A stretch of DNA of 64,000 nucleotides from Lamellibrachia satsuma. Its lineage: Eukaryota > Annelida > Polychaeta > Sabellida > Siboglinidae. The notes under the pieces are model-generated. The model did no database searches, was not told the origin of the DNA, and saw only the letters and a program-made list of their open reading frames with translations. The stretch spans positions 6,015,536 through 6,079,535 of the forward strand of contig BSQZ01000018.1 of the NCBI GenBank assembly GCA_033239005.1, given 5' to 3'. Below are positions 42,250 through 57,619 of the stretch, piece after piece. Position 1 is the first letter of the stretch; each line of letters begins with the position of its first letter. Both the position numbers and the translations under genes were made by a program.

Positions 42250-43200
42250 CTTTAGTTCAAATTTATTTTCATTGTCTCGGTCTGGCTGATGCTGATCTTC
42301 ATGTCGTATTCGTCACAGGTAGTGTTCAGACTATTTGTCTGCTTTTGCAACTTCTTTTCATCTTCATTTGCAAAGCTTTGATCATCGGCGAACAACATCT
42401 CATTTAAGGCTTCTGGTTCTGGGTTTGCCTCCTTTGTTATCTTGTCCTTGTACACAATGAACAACAGTGGTGATAGGACACACCCTTGTTATCTTGTCCT
42501 TGTACACAATGAACAACAGTGGTGATAGGACACACCCTTGTCTCACTCCAGGTGTAAGTTAGGTCCAGTCTGTAAATCCGATTGGGGTGCGGACTGAGCT
42601 CAAGCTTTTGGCGTAGATGGCTGTGATGTTGTCCAGGAGGTGTCCTTTCACGTTGTACGTTTACAATACTCTCCAAAGTTTGTCTTTGTTAACTTTGTCG
42701 AAGGCCTTCTCTTGGTCTACGAAGACAAGGTTCAGTTCTCGGTTGTACTCAATTGCCTTCTCGCTTAGTTGTCATAGAGCAAAGATGGCATCTGTGCACC
42801 CTCTTCCTTTTCTGAAACCCATCTGTACGTCGCTCAGCAGTGGCTCTGCCTTGTACCAAGGTCACTGCTCGATAATGTTTGCATATATATTTTCCCTGTG
42901 TGGCTGAGAAGCGATATTCCTATGTATGTGCCCAATCGTTCTTGCTGCCTTTCTTTTTCCAGATCGGTACAACTACTGCACGCTGCCAGTCTTCATGGAC
43001 TTTTCTCTCATTCCAGGCCTTCTGGAGTATTGTGGTAAGCCATGTGGATGAACGAGGTTCTACTGCAATTATACGCTTTGTATATGCCATCGTTTTATGT
43101 CCCTTTTTGCAGACAGAAGACGACTCAGTCGAGACAACCTATGATTTCCTCTATGATTGCTTCCTTCAGGGAGAATGGAAGGAAGCAATTATGTAGTTTG
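42250..43200 (-). pseudogene. LINE reverse transcriptase, central part (5' part of the interrupted element)
   Basis: The minus strand gives LFIVYKDKITKEANPEPEA, then NEMLFADDQSFANEDEKKL with the catalytic F-A-D-D, and SLNTTCDEYDMKISISQTET. Upstream broken frames give a D-x-x-K-A-F-D-K-V-N-type palm and an R-K-G-R-G-C-T-D fingers region. A 56-base direct duplication at 42434-42545 (cttgtccttgtacacaatga) shifts the frame. Non-functional. Confidence 0.8.
42434..42545. repeat. 56-base tandem duplication in LINE palm region
   Basis: tgttatcttgtccttgtaca ... gataggacacacccttg occurs twice in immediate succession. Confidence 0.93.
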
Positions 43201-43249
43201 GTGTGGACAATGGATGGCTCTGTCCGCATCATTTCACATATTCGTCCTA

Positions 43250-43562
43250 TGTGTTTAATGTATAGGTTGTGTTTAATGTATATGTTGTGTTTAATGTATA
43301 TGTTGTGTTTAATGTATATGTTTTGTTTAATGTATAGGTTGTGTTTAATGTATATGTTGTGTTTAATGTATAGGTTGTGTTTAATGTATATGTTGTGTTT
43401 AATGTATAGGTTGTGTTTAATGTATAGGTTGTGTTTAATGTATATGTTGTGTTTAATGTATATGTTGTGTTTAATGTATATGTTGTGTTTAATGTATATG
43501 TTGTGTTTAATGTATAGGTTGTGTTTAATGTATATGTTGTGTTTAATGTATAGGTTGTGTTT
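43250..43562. repeat. 18-base minisatellite, about 17 copies
   Basis: Units tgtttaatgtatatgttg and tgtttaatgtataggttg. The open MLCLMY-type frame is an artefact. Confidence 0.95.
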
Positions 43563-43569
43563 CCTGCAG

Positions 43570-44480
43570 TATATTTTCTACTGGCCTTTGTGTAATTCGA
43601 AAGTGTGCAACTATAGTAAGTCTGTCACTAATGCTGCTTTGGTAGTAGCGTATATTTGGAGGGAGGGGGCATTGGTCAAAGTCCCTCTGGCTTAATGTTT
43701 TGATTGTTTTCGTATGTAACTTGTTACGCTACTACTACCCCTTTGCAACATCCTAGACACGCTGAGCTTTGCCTTTGGACGTCAGTGAGGCATATCGGAA
43801 TATGTCATTGAAATACTTCAATGTAGTAAGCCAGTCACGAGTCGGCGTCTCTTTATATACCTCGCTGCGTTACTTCGCCCTAAAACAATTTCACGCGTGC
43901 GTGCATTAAGGCGGCCGTGACAGCTGATAGTGCCGCCACCCCAGGAGCGCCCCGGGACAATAGCTTCCTTTGTCAGCGGCTGTCCCCCCCGACGAGGCGC
44001 CGACACCATAATCGAGATCTATTTAGACACCGACCGCAGGGCAACAAATGGGGTCTTTTTGTGACCCGATGTCGTCGGAAACGGGTACATGTTTAGAAAA
44101 ACAATCACGCTCGTCAAGGGCAGGTCTCCTTGATTACCCGGTTTCCGGTTTCCGCGTGGTGCCTTCACAGCAGTCATGACATTTATTGCAAAATTGGTGT
44201 ATTGTGTTTGCGAGGTAGGCATTACATAGGGGAGTACTGCTTACTGCTGGTATTGATTGGAGCAGAAATTTGATAACTTGTCGTGGAAATCCAAAAGCAT
44301 TTCGTCAATGTATGTTTCGTCTTTAGACTCGCTTTTAAACCATCCGCCTGAACTGAAGTAAATGTAATGTTTGACGTCAAAAACGACGTACCTTGACAAT
44401 TTCGTTCTTACGTTCTTTCGTTATTGTTGTAATTGTAGGCATCACATTCACTTGTAATGTCGAAAATACAGCAGAGTTGT
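43570..44480. other. no gene recognised
   Basis: Short frames on both strands without similarity. 43830-44000 is somewhat GC-rich. Confidence 0.35.
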
Positions 44481-44485
44481 ATGAG

Positions 44486-44540
44486 TGACTGTTGTTTGTA
44501 GGTGGGGTGTTGTTTGTAGGTGGGGTGTTGTTTGTAGGTG
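44486..44540. repeat. 18-base tandem repeat, 3 copies
   Basis: gtttgtaggtggggtgtt. Confidence 0.9.
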
Positions 44541-44655
44541 ACGACAGATCCAAACGTAACTTACAATTATTGTTAGATGCTAGACATGTCCAGCTCTCTC
44601 TGTCTTTGACTTTTCTAGTCCAACTTGCGCCTGCATTATTCATTGTCATCACATC

Positions 44656-44756
44656 GCCGGTCTGTCTCGTGCTCTGGTCCGTCTCGTGCTCTGGTCCGTC
44701 TCATGCTCTGGTCCGTCTCGTGCTCTGGTCTGTCTCGTGCTCTGGTCCGTCTCCTG
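44656..44756. repeat. 17-base tandem repeat, about 6 copies
   Basis: gtctcgtgctctggtcc. Confidence 0.9.
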
Positions 44757-44759
44757 TGT

Positions 44760-45380
44760 TGCATTCAGTTGATCTGGTGGTCCACTTGTTCTCTTCGATT
44801 ATCGCTGTATAACCCGCCCATCTCCACTTTTTTGATGATATTTATTGTATCTCTTACGTTTGATCTCCTTCTGATTGCGTCATGTGGTATTTTATCCGTT
44901 AGTTTAATGTTTAACAGTTTCTCTCAGTTTTCGCCCTTTGTGTTGATTTTAACTTATTTTGGAACTGTTGACCACGTGTTCTAAAGCAGTCAAAATTTAC
45001 AATGACGTGAAACGTAAATAAACTTCGTACAAAGCTGCACGCTATAGTACAGCGGACTAAAGCGTGACGTCATGTCGTGTCGTCACAATTATGCATGTGC
45101 AATGTGTGTTATTTTCGAAGCACACAAAAACTTGTTTTTTTTGTTCCACTTCACAACATTTTATTCAGAAACAGTATCTCTTGTATTTACGTGGCGTGAT
45201 TATCTACAAATATTACGTGCCATTGTTCTATATATAGTGTGGATGTCACGTACACACATCGTACATGACCAGATATACGTGAGGCGCGACAATGGGCGCT
45301 ACTCAACTGATTTCTACAAAGCAATCAGTGATTTCATCTGCCTGTGTCAGCTGCTCAAAGCCCGGCAGTTAAAGAAGCAC
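44760..45380. other. no gene recognised
   Basis: Contains a 134-codon plus-strand frame (45072-45476) without recognisable similarity that runs into the next repeat. Not annotated as a gene. Confidence 0.35.
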
Positions 45381-45384
45381 TTAA

Positions 45385-45507
45385 GGTCTCAGGGCCTGTC
45401 GGTTAGAGAGATACGTGAAGGCCTCAGGGCCTGTCGGTTAGAGAGATACGTGAAGGCCTCAGGGCCTGATGGTTAGAGAGATACGTGAAGGCCTCAGGAC
45501 CCGTCGG
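45385..45507. repeat. about 34-base tandem repeat, 3-4 copies
   Basis: ggcctcagggcctgtcggtt followed by agagagatacgtgaa. Confidence 0.9.
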
Positions 45508-45802
45508 TAGAATACGTTTGAAAGTTCAGCCATATCGTAGAACGAAAGACAGAAGACGAGGAATGACAACACAAAGGAGATGGGAATATATTATTGGAAT
45601 CAGAGCGGGGAGAGAGGTGATGGCTTCACCCGAGGGGCGGTGAAACGGTAATCGCTGCAGCTGCCCCGCGGCGTTCTCTATTTGCTCACTGCAAGGACAA
45701 AGATCAACGGGCGTCCGTTAGCCTCAAGGAAAGTATATACGTGAAACCGCAGAAAAAACTTTCAGCGCATATATTTAGTTATTCTATCCAATGTTATTAA
45801 AT

Positions 45803-45907
<105 letters not shown>

Positions 45908-46194
45908 ATGTTGCCCCAGACAAACGTGTCACAATATTTTATTTTCAGTATCTTACACATTCTACGTTTGGCCTTATCTGCAAGTGATGAAAGTAGATGG
46001 TCTCAGCATTTATCACCGTCAGACGCTCGTATGCCGGCGTTGCGTGAGAAAGATTTTGCCGAAGTATGTCCGATGAGTTTCTGTTTGTTTGTTTGTTTTG
46101 TGCATTAGAAATAAAGTGCACGACCGGAAATACTCAAAATATGATAAACAGATGTTCCGATCAAATAATGACCGAAATGACGTGCTTGCAAAAT

Positions 46195-47704
46195 GCAACA
46201 CACACACCACATACACACCACACATACACCACATGCACACCACATACACACCACATGCATGCCACATATACACCACATACACACCACATGCACACTACTT
46301 GCTTGCCACATACACACCATATACACACCACATACACACCACATGCATACCACACACACACCACATGCATACCACATACACACCACATGCATACCACATA
46401 TACACCACATGCATACCACATACATCCCACATACACACCACATGCATACCACATACACACCACATGCATACCACATACACACCACATACATACCACATAC
46501 ACACCACATGCATACCACATACACACCACATACATACCACATGCATGCCACATACACACCACATACATCCCACATACACACCACATGCATACCACATACA
46601 CACCACATGCATACCACATATACACCACATGCATGCCACATACATACCACATACACACCACATGCATACCACATACACACCACATACATCCCACATACAC
46701 ACCACATGCATACCACATACACACCACATACACACCACATACATACCACATATACACCACATGCATGCCACATACATACCACATACACACCACATACACA
46801 CCACATGCATACCACATACACACCACATGCATACCACATACACACCACATATACACCACATGCATGCCACATACACAACACATACACACCACATGCATGC
46901 CACATACATACCACATACACACCACATACATACCACATACACACCACATGCATACCACATACACACCACATGTACACCACATGCATGCCACATATATACC
47001 ACATACACACCACATACACACCACATGCATACCACATACACACCACATGCATACCACATATACACCACATACATGCCACATACATACCACATACACACCA
47101 CATGCATACCACATACACACCACATACATCCCACATACACACCACATGCATACCACATGCACACCACATGCATACCACATACACACCACATACATACCAC
47201 ATACACACTACATGCATACAACATATACACCACATGCATCCCACATACACACTACATACATACCACATACACACCACATACACACCACATGCACACCACA
47301 TGCATGCCACATATACACCACATACACACCATATATACACCACATACACATCACATGCATACCACATACACACCACATACACACCACATGCATACCTCAT
47401 ACACACCACATACACGCCACATACACACCACATGCATACCACATACATACCAAATACACACACCACATACACACCACATGCATACCACATACACACCACA
47501 TACACACCACATGCATACCACATATACACCACATATACACCACATATACACCATATGCATACCACATACACACCACATATACACCACATGCATGCCACAT
47601 ACACACCACATGTATACCACATATACACCACATACACACCACATATACACCACATACACACCACATACACACCACGTACACACCACATGCATACCACATA
47701 TACA
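46195..47704. repeat. large 12-base-period satellite, about 125 units
   Basis: Units accacatacaca, accacatgcata, accacatataca and similar. It is purine/pyrimidine skewed and has no stops in many frames, so frames of 300-575 codons exist on both strands (T-Y-T-P-H-T-H-H-M and V-V-C-M-W-C-V-C-G types). Not coding. Confidence 0.96.
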
Positions 47705-47709
47705 TTAAT

Positions 47710-48195
47710 GTTCTTAAATAATTTTTCGACATGGGGCTTTTGCTGCTTGTCAACGAATCTATAGTCAACGTGTATTCCCTTGACGTAAGCATTCCTGTAA
47801 TTTTGCTTCATATTTGAAAGTGTGCAGTACATAAGTTACGGTATTTAAAAGAACATTGTTAACCCCTGTTATGCCGTTTCCGTAAAGTCAGAAGAAAAAT
47901 TCAAGCGAGTGCACCACATAGATAACTGAACAGTTTCCAGACTAATTGCTGTTGCAACAAGAACACGTCATTGTCAACAGGAACACGTCATTGTCAGCAG
48001 GACACGACATAATGTCATTACGGTGCGCAATCAGACACTCACGAGTAGCGTGTTTCGAGTCTGATTCTTTAATGATGCGCTGACCATTAGCTCAGCGTTG
48101 GTATTCAAATGTAACATGATATTACAGGCATGTTGTATGAATTGTGCAGTTAGTGTACAGTGTGTTTATATTATTATGTGTTACATACAATAGTT
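47710..48195. other. no gene recognised
   Basis: Unique sequence with a short gaacacgtcattgtcaacag direct repeat near 47960. Confidence 0.4.
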
Positions 48196-48197
48196 TG

Positions 48198-48291
<94 letters not shown>

Positions 48292-48294
48292 TGT
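48198..48294. repeat. (GCGT)n microsatellite
   Basis: About 24 perfect tetranucleotide copies. Confidence 0.98.
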
Positions 48295-48612
48295 AATTCA
48301 AATTCAATCATCGGCGCTGAAACTTTTATACAGAAGACGTCCCTGAATGCTGTTTGGCTTAGACTTTAGAGGGTTTGGTTCAGGGACATGTTTACAAGAC
48401 AGGATCCGGTAACTGAGACAGTTCCATGAAACTACCCGTCACTACTCGAGTGTGCTGCAGCCCTGTCACAGCATCTGCACGTGCCGGCTGGGGGGGGGGC
48501 TGTCGTGTTATGTAAGCACAGATACCGAAGTTAACAAGAACGCTCGCACACGCACGGAATGTTCGTACATTTGTATACCTTGTATACGGACATAGATTAG
48601 ATGCATGCATAC

Positions 48613-48783
<171 letters not shown>

Positions 48784-48889
48784 ATGCGCATTCTTGCATA
48801 CACACCCACATGCACCCGCAAACGCACGGTCTCACGCACGAACCCACACATACACACGGCCCCCATACTAGAAACACACAATGTAATAT

Positions 48890-49030
48890 ACTGTAAAAAA
48901 AACACAATGATCTATAAAACAAAATGTACTATACCATAAAAACACACAATGTACTATACTATAAAAACATATAATGTATACTTTCTATGAAAACACACCA
49001 TGAGCTATACTATAAAAACACACAATGTGC
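48890..49030. repeat. about 35-base AT-rich tandem repeat, 4 copies
   Basis: Imperfect units around aaaacacacaatgtactatactata. Confidence 0.7.
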
Positions 49031-49135
49031 AATTAAGCCGTGATCGAGAACGTCTCGATTTATACAGTGTGTACTATGTGTGTACTATGTGTACTCGCAC
49101 AACTTCGAGAGTAGTAAGTCCAGTGACAGAGAACT

Positions 49136-49225
49136 AAACAACACGAAGACAGTTAGCTAACGGTAAACCACACGAAGACAGTTAGCTAACGGTAAACCAC
49201 ACGAAGACAGTTAGCTAACGGTGAA
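49136..49225. repeat. 29-base tandem repeat, 3 copies
   Basis: acacgaagacagttagctaa followed by cggtaaacc. Confidence 0.9.
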
Positions 49226-49609
49226 CAACACGAATTAATGTCCCGCAAACGAGTTTCCATGGCGGCGTTTGCAACAGAGAAGTGGACTTATCGGACGCGT
49301 GGAATGTCCGGCAGGTTTGTAAGTATTAAGTTGACATTCTAGACGACGTCTGTTTCTACAAACAAAGAGACCTGAACATCCACCAAACATTTGTCACACG
49401 CAGCACAATTGTCGTTGACATTATCGTTAAATGCATCGTTTATTCGTTATAACCAAGTGGTCGCAGACAGCAAATCTCCACGAAGTGGACTGAAGCCATC
49501 GATGACGATGACGCTCACCTGATTCATGATGACGACGACAAACTATGATCTGATCTACAATCATGATGGACATGATTACTTTTCCTCGATTAGAATTCTA
49601 CACACGAGT

Positions 49610-51321
<1,712 letters not shown>

Positions 51322-51329
51322 ATAAAATG

Positions 51330-52490
51330 GTTGGACTCTCGATAAGCCATTGGCTTCCTTGCCCACTTGCCACCTGAACTTGTTTTGGATGGCAATTTTG
51401 ATAAATCTTGTTAAATCAAGCAGAAAGACGAAACCTGCTCCAGAGCAGCCAACACAACCTCGAACAATTAGATTCTTACCTGGTAAATGCAGTCTGGTGC
51501 ATTCACTTTCAAAAGTTGCTACGATAACATACCTGATCTCCGAATTCCTTCACTGTTCACTTTCAGTCGAGATAACATGGTCTATCACCGCTTAGATGTG
51601 TACCGATTGTATTCCTCCAGATATAATGTGATAATGTGTCACGTTGATATTGTTATCGCCAAGTATTCTAACAGCAAGCAATGTGTTTGAAACGATTTAC
51701 ACAGTATATGAAGATGTACCGAGAAGATTACATTCAATCTTAGACATTCGGTGGATCGGGGCCAACATAACCAGCAAGTCAAGTGGGCAATTACCTGGCA
51801 GGTGCATGCTTGCCCTAGATACACCTAATTTAATATACGTATCACTAGACGTTTTGATATGACGATGCGGGTTTAACAGAGATTGGATCAATAGATCAAA
51901 CCAACGCACCTTGGATATTCGATTTATCCTAGTTCGTCACAAACACTGAAGAGGTCGACCAACTGATTGGGATAAAGTGGTCTGATTTACAGAAACTGGT
52001 AAAATATACGAATGTGTAGATCTGATAAAAACAGACTGTGAGAGAGTGGCCGTGTTGAGAGAAAGACGGGGCGCGATGGGTGACAGCCTTGAGGAGTTAC
52101 TCGGTTATTTTAGTTTGGGTATATCCGAGTATGGAAAGAAACAGCAATGTTCTTTGCCGTATTTCTTGCGGTATACCAACGAACAACGGCACGACAACAG
52201 CATACTGTGGACATCAGAACTATACAGATGACATCCCCGAAAACGTTGGGTGTTTCCTTTCTTGTCACAGTATGTCATCCTGATCGAACAGTTTTTGTGG
52301 TGACGCAGCAGTCTGTGTCTCCATTAATCATGTGTAGCTTGTTTCCGAGCAAACGTTTCAGACACTGCCATCCACCGTACTTGGGTGTATTTTGCAGTAT
52401 CTACATTGCCTGTGATTCTCAGGTACAAAGCGTTTAGTTGGAAAGTGTATGTACTTGACAAGTTTTACAATTTTACTTCTCTGTCACTAT
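51330..52490. other. no gene recognised
   Basis: It begins with the presumed 3' UTR of the LINE. The remaining frames are short and show no similarity. Confidence 0.4.
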
Positions 52491-52762
52491 TCTGTGATTT
52501 TCTTCCAGTTTATGCTCTCCACGCTTGTGTTTTCTAGATTTCTTTCTCTAATTTTCTCATAGCCTAACTTGATGTTGATCTTCCTCGTTTCATTTTACCT
52601 CCCTGTTTTGTTTCCAAGGCCCTCTGACACTTCTCCCCGTCCATTCTTAAAACATACCCCGTCCACTCCAGTATTGATCCAGTTACCTCCCTTGTCAGAT
52701 GTTCCTTTTTCCAATCAGTTCTCATAATTCTACACCCTTCCACCAGCATGTCCTGGAGCAAT
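52490..52762 (-). pseudogene. LINE C-terminal fragment
   Basis: The minus strand encodes ILEWTGYVLRMDGEKCQRAL and then GGKMKRGRSTSS, the L-x-W-x-G-H/Y-V-x-R-M ... K-R-G-R pattern of LINE polymerase C-termini. A stop follows, then A-M-R-K-L-E-K-E-I. It abuts (AT)n. Confidence 0.65.
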
Positions 52763-52763
52763 A

Positions 52764-52874
<111 letters not shown>

Positions 52875-53770
52875 AGTACACGCTTTAGTGAACTCGACAT
52901 CACATCCGAAGTATCCAAAACTGTTCCCACTTACGACCTTCCGGTCAGAGGAGAGTCCACGTCTGCCAATCGATCCCATAACTCAGTTCGCTGAGATGTT
53001 ACTTAAGCGTAGCGTTTCGTCTTTAATGTTCTTCCTATCAAGCTGACAGATTGTCGCCCTTCGTCTATTGCAATCTCACACCACTAGAAATCATTTCCCA
53101 GCAAGATAATTTTTACTTCTTCCGGCAGCCGCTCAGGAGAACCGTAAGCGACGTTATGCATATTTTCGTGCTCGTTTTTGCCTCATGCTTTGAGCGATGC
53201 AACGAAGTTGGTTTCCGACGAGTATCTAACGAGGATCGCCTATCATTCAGCTTGCTTCTAGTGTAGCACCCTCAGGGCTGACGATCCATCTTTCCGACAT
53301 TGGACAGTGACTTGAGGTTAAAAACTCCGGCAGTACGACGAGATGCGTGATGACTGTAATTACGATGTTACTCGCCCTGTAGAGTCACATCCACAATCAA
53401 ACGACCAGTAATTACGTATACAGTGCCGAGATAACGCTCTCGTTCCTGCCCCTCATAACGACACAACAATGACCCTTGTTAACTGGCGCTATCTCGCCTT
53501 CAATAAACAATCATTCGTGCTTTCTTTAAAAAAAAACCAGAAGCTTTATCGGAGAAGAATAAGACGGCAGACTGACGCGAGCTGTAATCTCGCGGAGAAC
53601 TCCCGCGGGAGGTCACTGCACTGAAGGCCCACGTTCCTTTGTCTCTCACTCCGTCGGTACCAATACGCAGTACGCAATACGATACCAATACGCAACCCTT
53701 TGAAACTGCTGCCGAACACGTGATTAGATATGTACTTCCATATGATAGACATGCCTTCAGTGTTATTACA
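52875..53770. other. no gene recognised
   Basis: Short frames without similarity on both strands. Confidence 0.35.
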
Positions 53771-54635
<865 letters not shown>

Positions 54636-54639
54636 AACG

Positions 54640-56010
54640 TTCGTCTTATCTGTTGAACCAGGTGGACAAGAAATGCGTTTGTACATTTCCGATTGTGCAA
54701 AGCATATGCTTACCTGACGATCGTCCGCAGCGCATGCACACACATATACCCATAGGATATATTTCTAGAATTGCGTCGGCAAACACTGTTGGCGTTGACG
54801 AAAGATGTCGAGATGGATGAAAGCACATCTGAGCTTTATTTAGCCCGTTGCCGTGCGTAATCCCGATCGATCCCGGCATCTCTAGTATGTCCACGTATAT
54901 TTGTCTTCGGGCCTACGCCCAATCACTCAGTGGATTTCCTAGCAAATTGGGTCTAAATCTGTCCATTGCCGCGAAGACAGAGGTCAAAGCAGCGTAAGCC
55001 AGCCCTACTCTGTCATTGCTGATACTTCGACCGCAAACTCAACCGATATATATCACTTGAATCGACGCATGGCGCAAGACTAAACAAATAAAGCCTTCCG
55101 CAACATAAATACGACAAGTACCACACTGTATAGTCCATTCTGAACTACGTTGTAAGATGTGAATTCATCACCTATAGAAAGAGAGGCAGACAGACAAACA
55201 GATATATTTTGAAAAAAAATGGTTGGTTTTAAATCCGTACATAAACAAACACTGCTCTTAGCTACGTTGTCTTGCATTTTGGCCGTAGTCTGCGTGGCAA
55301 CGGCAATGAAGATGTTACCTATTAAAGTGTTCAGTGCTCAGCTGGCGGGCGATCTCAGTAACATCAAAGTAATATTGTCTCAAAGAGAAACCCAGTGACC
55401 ATGAAAACCTTAATACAACTCATCCGAAAAATGAGGTAATTTAATAACGTTGACGGCTGCGAGACGTGGCGTGACATTGTCACTGCAGGACGCAGGTGTT
55501 GATAGAGTCATCAACGGCTTTAATTATGTATGCGACCATAAGGTAGTTTCTTCCTGAGACGTCGTCCTCTATTCCATTCACTTGAATGGTTGTAGTAGCC
55601 TTCAGCACTCGGTCCCTTCTCGCGCTCCTAGCAGATGGATCAGGGCAGGCCGTCAATTATCAATTATTAAGATCTTTCAGAAAAGGTTACGTCTGGCCAC
55701 ATTTATAGTACCTTTTATCAATGCCAAGGCAGATGTCGGTGCTTCTCACAGGAGGATGCAAATAGATCAGCTACCCGTTGCATCTCTTTAAGGTCACTAG
55801 AATGCGTAGCGGCAGGAGAGCCACAATGTCGCGTGTCTCGCCAACTCGCAGTAAGCAACACGTCCACGGTATAATTGTGTGAAAGTGTCAAACACTCGCA
55901 TTCATCACGCAGGCAACCATTGGTCCAGGTTCACGGGAATTATGTTTATTGTTTGTTCATAAGTATGCAACCACGATGTATTTTCGTCGAGTCTTTTGTC
56001 CCGCGGCAAA
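54640..56010. other. no gene recognised
   Basis: Unique sequence with short frames and no RNA gene or exon that I can support. Confidence 0.35.
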
Positions 56011-56120
<110 letters not shown>

Positions 56121-56394
56121 CAACCGGCTATTCACATGCGTTTCAATGTTAGCATTAGTAATATCGGTGGTTAGTTCGCTCGAACAATGCCACCGGAACT
56201 GAACGCATTACGTCGAAGTGACCAATACATATACAACAAGGTGCGACAAACTGTCACGCCTGTTGTAGGTATTGCGGAGGTATGACGGAGGTATGACGAC
56301 TAATGGTCCTCCTCGGTTCATAGCGAGCGGTTTTTTCGCCATTGTGAATTGGGACACGTTCCGTTCCTGAACGTGATTAATCAGAGCTTCCGTG

Positions 56395-57018
56395 CACAAA
56401 GGCAGACTGGGTCGGCGGCGGTGGCGGCGGCGGTGGCGGCGGTGTCGTTGTGATGTTAGCGTGACAGCACATGTGTCGCCGCCCGACAGAGGGACAGACG
56501 CCGCGTTTGGACGTGTGTATCGGGCCGCTACCTTCGTCTTGACGCCGTGCACTCGCGACGAGGGATGCTACCCCATGTCTCCCGCCTCTCCCAACTGCCT
56601 GCAGCCCCGGGTCGGGTGTCAGGTGTTGACTGACAGCGACACATGATCCGCGCTACCACGACCGCGGTTGGCCGCCTACCCGCCTCCTGGAATCGCCATT
56701 CGTTGACTCACGCGCGCTAGTCATAACACGGCCCGCTCACACACCGGCTCACTGGGTGCCCAGACCGGACGGAAGCTCGCTGTCGGTGCTCGACGCAATC
56801 ACAACAAAGACACAAGGAGGCGAGAGGCGAATAACATAAGGAATATTCGCCGGTGTACACCAGACGTCATTTGCCAGTCTCGTAGAGTACCACGATTTGG
56901 AGAGAGTTTGAACGCCTAATACACCTACGCGCAGGGACGCTGCTATCTGACAGCCGGCTACAGGGAATCGAGCAGTTTCGTCAAAACGAGATCAAGAAGA
57001 CAGATAGGTCGATAGAAG
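56395..57018 (+). promoter_or_regulatory. GC/CpG-rich candidate promoter with non-coding first exon
   Basis: It starts with a (GGCGGT)n-type run (ggcggcggtggcggcggcgg) and stays GC- and CpG-rich for several hundred bases, in contrast to its surroundings. It ends in a purine-rich stretch and a good donor, gatagaag/gtaggt at 57018. No convincing coding frame is present, so a 5' UTR exon of a rightward gene outside or deep in the window is possible. Confidence 0.3.
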
Positions 57019-57249
57019 GTAGGTCGATGAAATGTAGTCGTATTTTGTGCATTCTTTTTCATCATCTGACCAGGCTCGATGTCTGACCAGTTATATTGCT
57101 TGACACGGCCTCGTGTAACCATGTGTATTGTGTGAGCAGGTCCGTGGTGTCGACGGGAGCTTATCTTGTCTGGGCACGTTAATGGTTAGTTTGCCAGTGA
57201 GATCAGGGTTGTCTCTTGTGCAACAACCTAGTTTGTGTAGGGTCCACAA

Positions 57250-57450
57250 GTATACGTGAGCGTACGTACTTATGTGCTGAGTATACGTACTGTTTGTGCT
57301 GAGTGTACGTACTTATGTGTTGAGTGTACGTACTTATGTGCTGAGCGTACGTTCTTATGTGCTGAGTGTACGTACTTATGTGCTGAGTATACGTATTTGT
57401 GTGTTGACCGTACGTACCTATGTGCTGAGTGTACGTACTTATGTGCGTGC
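57250..57450. repeat. 21-base minisatellite, about 9 copies
   Basis: Units gtgctgagtgtacgtactta plus t, with variants. Confidence 0.93.
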
Positions 57451-57471
57451 TTATGGCGGTGGTGTGCACTG

Positions 57472-57585
57472 TACATACATACATACATACATACATACAT
57501 ACATACATACATACATACATACATACATACATACATACATGTTCGTACATACATACATACATACATACATACATACATACATACA

Positions 57586-57615
<30 letters not shown>
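57472..57615. repeat. (ATAC)n microsatellite
   Basis: catacatacataca with one gttcgtacat interruption near 57541. Confidence 0.97.
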
Positions 57616-57616
<1 letters not shown>

Positions 57617-57619
57617 GCA

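Noticed and set aside
46066..47832. Frames of 300-575 codons on both strands
   Set aside because: Low-complexity translation of the ACC/ACA satellite.
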